Origin: Quatrionicoccus australiensis
GTDB lineage: Bacteria; Pseudomonadota; Gammaproteobacteria; Burkholderiales; Rhodocyclaceae
Length of the DNA stretch: 64,000 bases
Assembly: GCF_020510425.1 (NCBI RefSeq)
Contig: NZ_JAHBAH010000001.1
Span: 4,104,472-4,168,471 of the forward strand
Direction: 5' to 3'
Shown: positions 40,672-49,876 of the stretch, one piece after another
How positions within the stretch are numbered: the first letter of the stretch is position 1
Layout of the letters: every line of letters begins with the position of its first letter
The notes under the pieces: model-generated
Databases searched by the model: none
What the model was told of the DNA's origin: nothing
The model's input: only the letters and a program-made list of their open reading frames with translations
Program-made: the position numbers and the translations under genes

Positions 40672-41571
40672 ATGCGGCTGTTCTACACCGATGTCTTCGT
40701 CCTGCCGCTGCCGCCCGGGCATCGCTTCCCGATGGAAAAGTATTCCCGGCTGCGCGCGGCCCTGCTCGCCAGCGGCGAGTTTGCCGAATCCGACTTTCAT
40801 CTGCCACCGCCGGCCAGCGACACAGAACTGGCGCGGGCGCACACGCCGGACTACATCGCCGCCGTCGCCAGCGGTCGACTCGATGAAAAGGCACAAAAAG
40901 CCATCGGCTTCCCGTGGAGTCCGGGCATGGTCGAACGCTCGCGCCGTTCGGCCGGGGCGACGCTGAGCGCCTGCCGCGCCGCGCTGGAAGATGGCGTTGC
41001 CGCCAATCTGGCGGGCGGCACGCATCACGCTTTTGCCGACCATGGCGAGGGCTTCTGCGTCTTCAACGATGCTGCGGTTGCCGCCCTGGCAATGCGGGCG
41101 GAAGGTCGGGCCAGGCGCATCCTGATCGTCGATTGCGACGTGCATCAGGGCAACGGTACGGCCAGCATTCTGGCCGGCCATGAAGATATTTTCACCTTCT
41201 CGATCCACGGCGCCCGCAACTATCCATTCACCAAGGAACAAAGCGATCTCGACATCGAGTTGCCCGATGGCTGCACTGACGAAGCCTATCTGCTGCAACT
41301 CGAAGCCGGGCTGGAAACCGCTTTCGATCTTGCTCGCCCCGACCTGGTCATCTACCTGGCCGGTGCCGATCCTTACCACGATGATCGCCTCGGCCGGCTC
41401 AGTCTGAGCTTTGCCGGCCTTGCCGAGCGCGACCGGCGGGTTTTCGCGCATTGCCGCAGCCGCCATCTGCCGCTCGCCATCGCCATGGCTGGCGGCTATG
41501 CGCGGCAGATTGACGACACCGTGCGCATTCATGCCACCACACTGCACCTGGCCCGGGCAAACCAGCGCTAA
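40672..41571 (+). CDS. Histone-deacetylase-family hydrolase (299 aa)
   Basis: The class II-type arginase/deacetylase fold is clear: GGTHHAFADHGEGFCVFND, zinc ligands in ILIVDCDVHQGNGTA and the later LAGADPYHDDRLGRLSLS. Bacterial members remove acetyl or other acyl groups from lysines, acetoin-related substrates or polyamines. The gene lies 20 bases after cnoX. Its closeness to an acyltransfer operon is suggestive but proves no link. Confidence 0.9.
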   Translation: MRLFYTDVFVLPLPPGHRFPMEKYSRLRAALLASGEFAESDFHLPPPASDTELARAHTPDYIAAVASGRLDEKAQKAIGFPWSPGMVERSRRSAGATLSACRAALEDGVAANLAGGTHHAFADHGEGFCVFNDAAVAALAMRAEGRARRILIVDCDVHQGNGTASILAGHEDIFTFSIHGARNYPFTKEQSDLDIELPDGCTDEAYLLQLEAGLETAFDLARPDLVIYLAGADPYHDDRLGRLSLSFAGLAERDRRVFAHCRSRHLPLAIAMAGGYARQIDDTVRIHATTLHLARANQR

Positions 41572-41679
41572 ACCCTTCTCTCTCCTTGCTCGCTGCCGAT
41601 CTCCGGGAGACAATAATGAACCTGGCTGAATCCGGAAATGGCAGTCTCTGTTTTGGCTTCAGCCAGCACGAGGAGAAGC

Positions 41680-44439
41680 ATGAAAGTATCGTTTCGAATG
41701 TTTGAGTGGCGTTCATTGCGTACGCGCATCACTGCTGGCGTTCTGCTGCTCAGCCTGTCCATGCTCTGGGGAACCGTACTCAGCCTGAGTCATACCCTGC
41801 GCGAAGACATGGAGGCCGCCATTTCCGCGCAGCAGTTTTCCACGGTTTCGCTGATTGCCGGCGAGCTCGACCGTTCGATCCGGGAGCGCCTCAGCGTCGT
41901 CGAATCGATCTCCGGCAAGCTGTCGGCCGAGATGATGCGCAACCCGGACCGAGTCCAGGCATATCTGGAGCAGCGCGACATTCCGGAAACAACCTTCAAC
42001 TGGGGCATACTCGTTGTCGACAGCGAGGGCATCGCAATCGCCAGCACTCCGGAAAAACTGCAGCGGCGAGGCATCGATTTGAGCTCCTATCCGGTCGTCA
42101 AACAGGTTTTGCTGAATGGCAAGACCCACATTGCCGACCCGCTGTTCAGCCAGCACAGCAAGCAGCCCGTGGTCACCATGCTGGTGCCGATTCTTGCCGC
42201 TGACCGGCAAGTGCTGGGGATCGTGATCGGCGTGATCAACCTTGCCGAATCGAATTTCCTCGACGAAATCAGCACCTCAAAATACGGGCGAACCGGGAGC
42301 TTTTTCGTCACGGCCCCGGAAACACGCACCTATGTCGCCTCATCCGGCAAGCTCCGTCAGATGAAAGTGGGGCCGCCACCCGGCATCAATCCCGTTTACG
42401 ATCGTTATATCAACGGCTATGAAGGTTCCGGCGTGGCGCTCAGCTCGCGGGGCGTCATCGAACTGTCGTCGAGCAAACGTATTCCGACAACCGGCTGGCT
42501 GATGCAGTCAGTGCTGCCGACCGACGAAGCCTTCGAGCCGATCCGACTGATGCAGCAGCACCTGCTGATCATCTCGGTGATCCTCTCGGTACTGGCCACG
42601 CTGCTTGCCTGGTGGTGGCTGCGGCGACAATTCTCGCCGCTGATCGAGGTCTCCGGGCTGCTCAACGGGATGACTAGCGGCACGCTTCCCCGCCAGGCCC
42701 TGCCGGTCAGGAAAATGGACGAAATCGGCACGTTGACCGCTGCTTTCAACCAACTGCAGGAAGTCATCGTCAGCGAAGAAGCCAAAGCGGCCGAACACGC
42801 CGCCAACACCCGTTTGCGCCGCATTGTTTCGGCCCTGCCCGGCGTTGTCTTCCAGTACCGGCTGCTGCCCGACGGGCACGGCCAGTTTCCGTTTGTCAGC
42901 GACGCGATTACTGACATTTATGGCGTCACACCGGAAGAACTCGAAAAGAGCGGCGATCCCATTCGCAAGCTGTTGTACCCGGATGATGCCCAAGCCTTCT
43001 TTACATCGCTTTATGCCTCGGCCAGGGATCGCAGCCCCTGGCGTGTCGAGTACCGCATCACGACCACCGATGGCCACCTGAAGTGGTTGCTGGTCGACGC
43101 CATTCCGGAAGCAGAAAGCGACGACACCGTCATCTGGTTCGGTTTCATTGCCGACATCACGCGCACCAAGGCCATGGAGGCCGAATTGCGCCTTGCCCTG
43201 GAAGAGCATCAGCGCAAGGACACGGAAATCGAGCGCTATCGCGACCACCTTGAACAACTGGTCAGCGAACGCACCGCCGACCTCGAACAGGCGCGCGCCG
43301 AGGCGGTCAGGTTGGCGCGAATCAAGAGCGATTTCCTCGCCAACATGAGCCACGAGATCCGCACGCCGCTGAACGGGGTACTCGGCATGGCGCACATCGG
43401 GGTCCGTACAACCGAGCAAAACACGCGCGCCAACGAGGCTTTCCGCAAGATCGTCAGCTCCGGCACCCTGCTCCTCGGCATCATCAACGACATCCTCGAT
43501 CTCTCGAAAATGGAAGCGGGGATGCTCAAGATCGAGGCGACCGAGATCGAGTTGGCACCAATTCTGGCCGAAACCATCGAGCTCATGCAGGAACGCGCCA
43601 GCAACAAGGGGGTTTCGCTCGATCTCAAAACCGCGAATCTCCCGGCCAGCATCCGCAGCGACCCGCTGCGCCTGCGCCAGATCCTGCTCAACCTGCTCTC
43701 CAACGCCGTCAAATTCACCGAAGCCGGCAAGGTCGATCTGGAGGTCGGGCTGGATGAAGGCGAACTGCAGATCCGGGTCACCGACACCGGTATCGGTATC
43801 ACCGACAGTCAGATCGGCAAGATCTTCCACCCCTTTGAGCAGGGCGACAATTCAACAACCCGCCGCTTTGGCGGCACGGGACTCGGACTCGCCATCACTG
43901 AGCGCATCGTCAAGCTGATGGGGGGCAACATCAGCGTCCATAGCGTCCCCGGTCAGGGCAGCGTCTTTTCCGTGCGCCTGCCCTACCACCCGGGACGGGC
44001 GAATGATCTCTCTGCTGCACCGATCTCTTCTATTCAACCAACCGACCCGGCGCGCCCCTTGGCCGGCCTGAAAATCCTGGTTGCCGAAGACAACGAGATC
44101 AACCAGGAAATCATGCGCGACAACCTGACCGAAGACGGTGCCAGTGTCACCCTGGTCGATAACGGGCAACTGGCGGTTGATGCAATACGCAACAGCCCGC
44201 CGGGCAGCTTTGACTGCATCCTGATGGATGTCCAGATGCCAGTCCTCAGCGGCCTGGATGCGGCCCGCCAGATCAAGGCCATCACGCCCGCATTGCCGAT
44301 CATCGGCCAGACCGCGCATGCCCTTACCCAGGACCGGGAAGACTGTCTGGCTGCAGGCATGGACGATTACATTTCCAAGCCGATCGATCCGCAAAAACTG
44401 AATACGCTGATCCGCAAACACCTGCCCGGCCAACACTGA
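41680..44439 (+). CDS. Membrane hybrid sensor histidine kinase with Cache, PAS and receiver domains (919 aa)
   Basis: The start at 41680 has GAGGAGAAGC upstream. Order: membrane helix (about 15-35), double-Cache-like periplasmic sensor (about 36-295, including VKQVLLNGKTHIADPLFS and GVINLAESNFLDEIS), second helix (LLIISVILSVLATLLAWWWL), HAMP-like segment and PAS domain (about 385-500). HisKA follows with His558 in ANMSHEIRTPLNG, then HATPase and a receiver with Asp850 in ILMDVQMP. No separate regulator gene is adjacent, so phosphate may pass to a distant Hpt protein. The ligand is unknown; Cache domains usually bind small organic molecules. Confidence 0.9.
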   Translation: MKVSFRMFEWRSLRTRITAGVLLLSLSMLWGTVLSLSHTLREDMEAAISAQQFSTVSLIAGELDRSIRERLSVVESISGKLSAEMMRNPDRVQAYLEQRDIPETTFNWGILVVDSEGIAIASTPEKLQRRGIDLSSYPVVKQVLLNGKTHIADPLFSQHSKQPVVTMLVPILAADRQVLGIVIGVINLAESNFLDEISTSKYGRTGSFFVTAPETRTYVASSGKLRQMKVGPPPGINPVYDRYINGYEGSGVALSSRGVIELSSSKRIPTTGWLMQSVLPTDEAFEPIRLMQQHLLIISVILSVLATLLAWWWLRRQFSPLIEVSGLLNGMTSGTLPRQALPVRKMDEIGTLTAAFNQLQEVIVSEEAKAAEHAANTRLRRIVSALPGVVFQYRLLPDGHGQFPFVSDAITDIYGVTPEELEKSGDPIRKLLYPDDAQAFFTSLYASARDRSPWRVEYRITTTDGHLKWLLVDAIPEAESDDTVIWFGFIADITRTKAMEAELRLALEEHQRKDTEIERYRDHLEQLVSERTADLEQARAEAVRLARIKSDFLANMSHEIRTPLNGVLGMAHIGVRTTEQNTRANEAFRKIVSSGTLLLGIINDILDLSKMEAGMLKIEATEIELAPILAETIELMQERASNKGVSLDLKTANLPASIRSDPLRLRQILLNLLSNAVKFTEAGKVDLEVGLDEGELQIRVTDTGIGITDSQIGKIFHPFEQGDNSTTRRFGGTGLGLAITERIVKLMGGNISVHSVPGQGSVFSVRLPYHPGRANDLSAAPISSIQPTDPARPLAGLKILVAEDNEINQEIMRDNLTEDGASVTLVDNGQLAVDAIRNSPPGSFDCILMDVQMPVLSGLDAARQIKAITPALPIIGQTAHALTQDREDCLAAGMDDYISKPIDPQKLNTLIRKHLPGQH

Positions 44440-44448
44440 GTATCCGCC

Positions 44449-45945
44449 ATGTCGCGCAATGCCCTCTACTACGCCCGCAGCCTTCGCCAGATCGAAGCCC
44501 GTCACGCCGATGAAAACCTGATGCAGCGTGCCGGTCAGGCGGCTGCGGCGTGGGCGGCCGAACTGGCCGGCCAGCGCAACCTGCCGGTGCTGGTGCTGGC
44601 CGGTCCCGGCAACAATGGTGGCGATGCCTTTGTCGCGGCACGTCTGCTGCGCCAGCGCTTCTTCGAAGTCAGTGTCGTCTTTGTCGGCGAAGCGAAAAAT
44701 CTGCCGGCCGATGCACGCAATGCCTGGCAGGACTTCGTCTCGGAAGGCGGCGCCTGCCTTTCGAGCATTCCGGAAGACAGCGCCTGGTCGCTGATCATCG
44801 ACGGCCTGTTCGGCATCGGTCTCGGTCGCGCCCCTGAGGGGCAATACGCCGAGTGGATCGCGACGGCCAACCGCCTCGCGCAGCGCGACCGCTGCCCCTT
44901 GCTCGCCCTCGACTGCCCGTCCGGCCTCAATGCCGATACCGGGCAAATCCTCGGCGCAGTGATCCGGGCGACGCATACCTTGAGCTTCATTTCGGCCAAA
45001 CCCGGCCTGTTGACCGGTGACGGCCCGGAATACTGCGGCCGGCTGCGCATCGCCAATCTCGAGCTCGATCCGGCCAACGAATTGCCGCCCGACGGTCGAC
45101 TGCTCGAATTGGCCGATTTTGCCGCGCACCTGCAGCCGCGCCACCTGAACAGCCACAAGGGCAGCAATGGCAGCGCCGGCATCCTGGGCGGGGCGCACTC
45201 GATGGTCGGTGCCGCCTTCCTGGCCGGCCGCGCAGCGCTGAAGCTCGGCGCCGGTCGCGTCTATGTCGGCCTGCTCGATCCGCAACCGCCCAGCTTCGAT
45301 CCGGAGCAGCCGGAACTGATGTTGCGCCGCCCGCAGTCGCTGCTTCAGGGCGAACTCGACGTGCTCGCCTGCGGCCCGGGCCTGGGCAATTCCCTTGAAG
45401 CCTCGGAACTGCTTGAACGTGCAATCGCCTTCGACCAGCCGCTGGTGCTCGACGCCGATGCACTCAACCTGGTCGCCAGCGAGGGCAATCTGCAGGTCGC
45501 GCTGGCCAGCCGCAGCATGCCGGCCATCCTGACCCCGCACCCGGCCGAAGCCGCCCGCCTGCTCGAATGCGAGACTGCCGACGTGCAGGCCGACCGGCTC
45601 GCCGCGGCACGTGAAATCGCCGAACGCTATCGCTGCCATGTCGCGCTCAAGGGCTGCGGCACCGTGATCGCAACGGTCGACGCCCGCTGCTGGATCAATT
45701 CCACGGGCAATCCCGGCATGGCCACGGCCGGCATGGGCGACGTGCTGACCGGCCTGATCACCGCCCTGCTTGCCCAGGGTTGGCCGGCCGAACAGGCTTT
45801 ACTGGCCGGCGTACACCTGCACGGCGCCGCCGCCGACCGGCTGGTCGCCGCAGGCATCGGCCCGATCGGCCTGACCGCCGGCGAAGTCATCGACGCCGCC
45901 CGCGCCCTGTTCAACCAGTGGATCGCTCAGCGCACCGCCGGATAG
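44449..45945 (+). CDS. nnr: Bifunctional NAD(P)HX epimerase/dehydratase
   Basis: This enzyme repairs hydrated NAD(P)H. The N-terminal YjeF epimerase domain has LMQRAGQAAAAWAAEL, LVLAGPGNNGGDAFVAARLL and ALDCPSGLNADTG. The C-terminal ADP-dependent dehydratase (ribokinase-like) has HKGSNGSAGILGGAHSMVGAAFLAGRAAL, ILTPHPAEAARLL and NPGMATAGMGDVLTGLI. The length of 498 aa is normal for the fused form. Its end overlaps the convergent glutamate-synthase-like gene by 19 bases. Confidence 0.95.
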   Translation: MSRNALYYARSLRQIEARHADENLMQRAGQAAAAWAAELAGQRNLPVLVLAGPGNNGGDAFVAARLLRQRFFEVSVVFVGEAKNLPADARNAWQDFVSEGGACLSSIPEDSAWSLIIDGLFGIGLGRAPEGQYAEWIATANRLAQRDRCPLLALDCPSGLNADTGQILGAVIRATHTLSFISAKPGLLTGDGPEYCGRLRIANLELDPANELPPDGRLLELADFAAHLQPRHLNSHKGSNGSAGILGGAHSMVGAAFLAGRAALKLGAGRVYVGLLDPQPPSFDPEQPELMLRRPQSLLQGELDVLACGPGLGNSLEASELLERAIAFDQPLVLDADALNLVASEGNLQVALASRSMPAILTPHPAEAARLLECETADVQADRLAAAREIAERYRCHVALKGCGTVIATVDARCWINSTGNPGMATAGMGDVLTGLITALLAQGWPAEQALLAGVHLHGAAADRLVAAGIGPIGLTAGEVIDAARALFNQWIAQRTAG

Positions 45946-47408
45946 GGATAAAGCACGTTGAGCGCGGCGCTCTGGCCGTTCGGCTGGACGATGCGCACAT
46001 GCTCGCGGCGCAGTTGCCGCGCATGCCTGAGACCACAGGCGTGCGCGATCATCTCGACTTCCTTGTTCATGTTGCGGGTGTAGGCGGCAACGCGCTCCGC
46101 CTTGTCCTCGACGACCAGGCCGCGCTGCAGGCGCGGGTCGTGCGTCGTGATGCCGGTCGGACAGCTGTTCTGGTGGCAGCGTAGCGCCTGGATGCAACCG
46201 AGCGAGAACATGTAGCCGCGCGCCGTGTTGATCAGGTCGGCGCCGCAAGCCAGCGCCCAGGCGACCTTGGCCGGGGTCAGCAATTTGCCCGAGGCAATCA
46301 CCTTGATGCGTTCACGCAGACCGCTCTCGATCAGCGCATCGACCACGCGCGGCAGCGCCTCGTTGATCGACAGCGACATGTGGTCGGCCAGCGCCTGCGG
46401 TGCCGCACCGGAACCGCCTTCGCCACCGTCAATGGTAAGGAAATCCGGGGCACAGTCGAGGCCGCGCCGGTTCACCGCCTCGACCAGCTCGTGCATGAAC
46501 TGCCAGCCGCCGATCGCCGTCTTGACGCCAACCGGCTTGCCGGTGATCGTGCGCACGCGCACCACCATGTCGAGCAGTTCGTCCATGTTGCCGGTTTCGG
46601 CATGCCGGTTCGGCGACAAGGAATCCTGGCCGAACGGTATACCGCGGATTTTGGCAATTTCCTCGGTCACCTTGGCGGCCGGCAGCACGCCGCCCTTGCC
46701 CGGCTTGGCGCCCTGCGACAACTTGATCTCGAAAGCCCGCACATGTTCGTGCGCAGCCATCAGGCGCAGCTTGTCCGGATCGAGCTTGCCAGCGGCATCG
46801 CGCACGCCGTACTTGGCAGTGCCGATCTGGTAGATGACGTCACAACCGCCCTCCAGGTGGTAGGGACTCAAACCGCCCTCGCCGGTATCCATGTAACAGC
46901 CGGCCAGCGCCGCGCCGCGCGACAGGGCCTGCACGGCCGGTTTGGAGATCGCACCGTAGCTCATGCCGCTGACGTTGATCAGCGAGCGAGCGGCAAATGG
47001 CTTGTCGCACCAGCCTTCTCCGACAATGACAGCCGGCGTGGCCTGATGCTCGCTCTCCAGCACCGGGAAGGAGGCATTGACGAAGATCAGCGCGCCGGAC
47101 TGGTTGAGGTCGTAGGTCGAACCAAAACCGAGAATGCCGCCCTCGTTCTTGGCCAGGCGATAGACCCAGCCGCGCGTTGCCCGGTTGAAGGGCATTTCCT
47201 CGCGATCGCCGAGAAAGAAATACTGCCGGAAATATTCGCCGAGATGCTCGAAGAAGAAGCGCAGATGGCCGATCACCGGGAAATTGCGCAGCACCGTATG
47301 GCGCTTCTGCGTGATGTCGCGGATATACCAGTAGAAGAACAACACGGCAACGACCAGCGCCAGCAACACGCCGAGACTGATATGGAACACGCCGACGACT
47401 TCGGACAT
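45927..47408 (-). CDS. Membrane-anchored FMN-binding glutamate-synthase-like protein (493 aa)
   Basis: An N-terminal membrane helix (residues about 7-27) precedes a domain homologous to the FMN/synthase part of GltB. It has ALIFVNASFP, NVSGMSYGAISKPAVQALSRGA, EIKLSQGAKPGKGG, LTIDGGEGGSGAAP and the 3Fe-4S cysteines in LGCIQALRCHQNSCPTGITTHDP. The amidotransferase domain is missing, so ammonia rather than glutamine, or a different substrate altogether, is expected. The start follows GGAGGGG. The physiological role of this family is not established. Confidence 0.88.
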   Translation of the reverse strand: MSEVVGVFHISLGVLLALVVAVLFFYWYIRDITQKRHTVLRNFPVIGHLRFFFEHLGEYFRQYFFLGDREEMPFNRATRGWVYRLAKNEGGILGFGSTYDLNQSGALIFVNASFPVLESEHQATPAVIVGEGWCDKPFAARSLINVSGMSYGAISKPAVQALSRGAALAGCYMDTGEGGLSPYHLEGGCDVIYQIGTAKYGVRDAAGKLDPDKLRLMAAHEHVRAFEIKLSQGAKPGKGGVLPAAKVTEEIAKIRGIPFGQDSLSPNRHAETGNMDELLDMVVRVRTITGKPVGVKTAIGGWQFMHELVEAVNRRGLDCAPDFLTIDGGEGGSGAAPQALADHMSLSINEALPRVVDALIESGLRERIKVIASGKLLTPAKVAWALACGADLINTARGYMFSLGCIQALRCHQNSCPTGITTHDPRLQRGLVVEDKAERVAAYTRNMNKEVEMIAHACGLRHARQLRREHVRIVQPNGQSAALNVLYPYPAVR

Positions 47409-47462
47409 CAAACCCCTCCGGAAGGTACAATTCGGCCCCCAGCATGCCGATTTGCCCAGCCC

Positions 47463-48338
47463 ATGTCCATCGAATTCGACTTCCCCCTTGCTCCCGAAAT
47501 CACCCGCAACGTCGCTGCCGCGCTGACCGAAGACATCGGTGCCGGCGACCTCACCGCCGGCCTCGTGCCGGGGGAACGCAGCGTGCGCGCCACCGTCATC
47601 TCGCGCGAAGACGGCGTGCTTTGCGGTCGCGCCTGGTTCGATCGCTGCGTGCTGGAACTCGATCCGCAGGCCGAAATCACCTGGCAGGCCGCCGACGGCG
47701 AGTGCATCGTCGCCAACCAATTGCTGTGCGAAATCCGCGCCAATGCCCGCGCCCTGCTCTCGGCCGAGCGCAGCGCCCTGAATTTCCTGCAACTGCTTTC
47801 CGCCGTGGCCAGCAAGGCGCGCATCTACGCCGATACGATTGCCGGTACCAAGGCGCAGGTCGTCGATACGCGCAAGACCCTGCCCGGCCTGCGCATCGCG
47901 CAGAAATACGCGGTCCGCGCCGGTGGCGGCGGCAATCACCGCCTGGCGCTGTGGGATGCGATCCTGATCAAGGAAAACCACATCCACGCTGCCGGCGGCA
48001 TCGCCGAAGCCATGGCGGCGGCGCAAAATGCCGCTGCCGCAGCGGTCGACCGCTGCAAATTCATCCAAATCGAAGTCGAGTCGCTGGCCGAACTGGAAGC
48101 CGCGCTGGCTGCCGGCGCAACCATGATCCTGCTCGACAATTTCAGCCTCGACATGCTGCGCGACGCCGTCAAGCTCAACGCTGGCCGTGCCGTGCTCGAA
48201 TCCTCGGGCAACGTCACGTTGGAAACCATCCGCGGCATTGCCGAAACCGGCGTGGACCGCATCTCGGTCGGCGCGCTGACCAAGGACGTCAAGGCGCTCG
48301 ATCTATCGATGCGCTTCATCGACCTGCTCAACGACTGA
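47463..48338 (+). CDS. nadC: Nicotinate-nucleotide pyrophosphorylase (quinolinate phosphoribosyltransferase)
   Basis: This enzyme makes nicotinate mononucleotide in de novo NAD synthesis. Motifs are LTEDIGAGDLTAGLV, ALNFLQLLSAVAS, VVDTRKTLPGLRIAQKYAVRAGGGGNHR, LIKENHI, IEVESLAELEAAL and LLDNFSLDMLRDAV. The 291-aa length is standard. It is divergent from the glutamate-synthase-like gene and followed by two strong terminators. Confidence 0.96.
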   Translation: MSIEFDFPLAPEITRNVAAALTEDIGAGDLTAGLVPGERSVRATVISREDGVLCGRAWFDRCVLELDPQAEITWQAADGECIVANQLLCEIRANARALLSAERSALNFLQLLSAVASKARIYADTIAGTKAQVVDTRKTLPGLRIAQKYAVRAGGGGNHRLALWDAILIKENHIHAAGGIAEAMAAAQNAAAAAVDRCKFIQIEVESLAELEAALAAGATMILLDNFSLDMLRDAVKLNAGRAVLESSGNVTLETIRGIAETGVDRISVGALTKDVKALDLSMRFIDLLND

Positions 48339-48343
48339 GCATG

Positions 48344-48370
48344 AAAAAGGCCGGTCCCTGCGGACCGGCC
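48344..48370 (-). terminator. thrC terminator (minus strand)
   Basis: GGCCGGTCC (48349-48357) pairs perfectly with GGACCGGCC (48362-48370) around CTGC. On the minus strand the stem is followed by T5 (A5 at 48344-48348). It terminates thrC transcripts. Confidence 0.85.
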
Positions 48371-48382
48371 CCAATTATTCGC

Positions 48383-48416
48383 AGGGCGGCCCGGAAACGG
48401 ACCGCCCTTTGCTTTT
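48383..48416 (+). terminator. nadC terminator (plus strand)
   Basis: AGGGCGG (48383-48389) pairs with CCGCCCT (48402-48408), with extra CC/GG pairs inside. The T-rich tail TTGCTTTTT follows on the plus strand. It ends nadC transcription just before the thrC stop codon. Confidence 0.8.
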
Positions 48417-49844
48417 TCAGACGCGTTCGACGAGGAACTGCTTGATCGCCGCGACATCCGGCGCCATGACGACGACGCGCTGCTCAAGCTTCTCGATGCC
48501 GGCCAGGTCGGCCGGGCGCACCGGCTCGGTACCGAGCGCCTCGCGGATGGTTTCCTCGAACTTGGCGGGCTGCGCCGTTTCGAGCACGATCATCGGCACA
48601 TTCGGCAGGCGATGTTCGAGCGCCACTTTCAGGCCGTCAGCCGTGTGCGTGTCGAGCATGACGTTGTAGCGGCCCTGCGCAAAGCGGATGGTGTTGATGC
48701 GGTCAACATGCGAGCTCTTGCCGGAAACGAAACCAAAATTGCCGATTTTTTGCCAGTGGACCGTAGCGGACAGATCGAAGGCCTGGCCCTTGTCGACCTT
48801 GGCCCACAGTTCGCGCACAACGGCCGGATCGCGGCCGACCAGGTCGAAGACGAAGCGCTCGAAATTCGAGGCCTTGGAAATGTCCATCGACGGGCTGGAG
48901 GTGATGCTGGTCTCGGCGGCGCTGCGCGGACGGTAGATGCCGGTCTTGAAGAACTCGTCGAGCACGTCGTTTTCATTGGTGGCGAGCACCAGCCGGGCGA
49001 TCGGCAGGCCCATCTGGCGGGCGATGTGGCCGGCGCAGATGTTGCCGAAATTGCCCGAGGGCACGGCGAAGGCGACCTGCTCGTCGTTCGATTTCGTGGC
49101 CAGGAAATAGCCCTGGAAGTAATAGACGATCTGCGCCGCGACGCGCGCCCAGTTGATCGAATTGACGGCGCCAATCTTGTACCTGGCCTTGAATTCGGCA
49201 TCGTTCGACACCGCCTTGACGATATCCTGCGCGTCGTCGAAGAGGCCGGTGACGGCGATGTTGAAGATGTTCGGATCCTGCAGCGAATACATCTGGGCGC
49301 GCTGGAAGGCGCTCATCTTGCCGTCCGGCGAGAGCATGAAGACCTTGACATTGTGCTTGCCGCGCATCGCGTATTCGGCCGCCGAACCGGTGTCGCCGGA
49401 GGTGGCGCCGAGAATGTTGATAGCCTGGCCACGCTTGTCGAGCACGTACTCGAACAGGTTGCCGAGCAGTTGCATCGCCATGTCCTTGAAGGCGAGCGTC
49501 GGGCCGTTCGACAGTTCCTGCGTGTACAGGCCGTCCTCAAGCTTGGTCAGCGGCGTGATCTGGGCGGCATCGCCGCCATTGCGGGTGTAGCGATAGACGT
49601 CGGCGGTGTAGGTCTTGGCGACCAGTGCCTTGAGATCGGCGGCCGGAATGTCGGTGATGAACTTGGAGAGAATTTCGTAGGCCAGGTCGGCATACGACAG
49701 CTGACGCCAGGTATCAAGCTCGCCACGGCTGATCTGCGGGTAGCTTTCCGGCAGGTAAAGGCCGCCATCCGGCGCCAGGCCGCCGAGGAGAATGTCGCAG
49801 AAAGTCTGGGGCGCGGCGTTACCGCGGGTCGAGATATAGCGCAT
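48417..49844 (-). CDS. thrC: Threonine synthase
   Basis: This PLP enzyme converts O-phosphohomoserine to threonine. The start MRYISTRGNAAPQTFCDILLGGLAPDGGLYLPESYP is canonical. The PLP lysine is in GPTLAFKDMAMQLL, and the glycine-rich phosphate loop in ATSGDTGSAAEYAM. The later FAVPSGNFGNICAGHIAR motif is also present. The length of 475 aa fits the long proteobacterial form. Confidence 0.96.
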   Translation of the reverse strand: MRYISTRGNAAPQTFCDILLGGLAPDGGLYLPESYPQISRGELDTWRQLSYADLAYEILSKFITDIPAADLKALVAKTYTADVYRYTRNGGDAAQITPLTKLEDGLYTQELSNGPTLAFKDMAMQLLGNLFEYVLDKRGQAINILGATSGDTGSAAEYAMRGKHNVKVFMLSPDGKMSAFQRAQMYSLQDPNIFNIAVTGLFDDAQDIVKAVSNDAEFKARYKIGAVNSINWARVAAQIVYYFQGYFLATKSNDEQVAFAVPSGNFGNICAGHIARQMGLPIARLVLATNENDVLDEFFKTGIYRPRSAAETSITSSPSMDISKASNFERFVFDLVGRDPAVVRELWAKVDKGQAFDLSATVHWQKIGNFGFVSGKSSHVDRINTIRFAQGRYNVMLDTHTADGLKVALEHRLPNVPMIVLETAQPAKFEETIREALGTEPVRPADLAGIEKLEQRVVVMAPDVAAIKQFLVERV

Positions 49845-49876
49845 GGCGAAGCCCTGAAAAGCGAAAAACGGCGATT

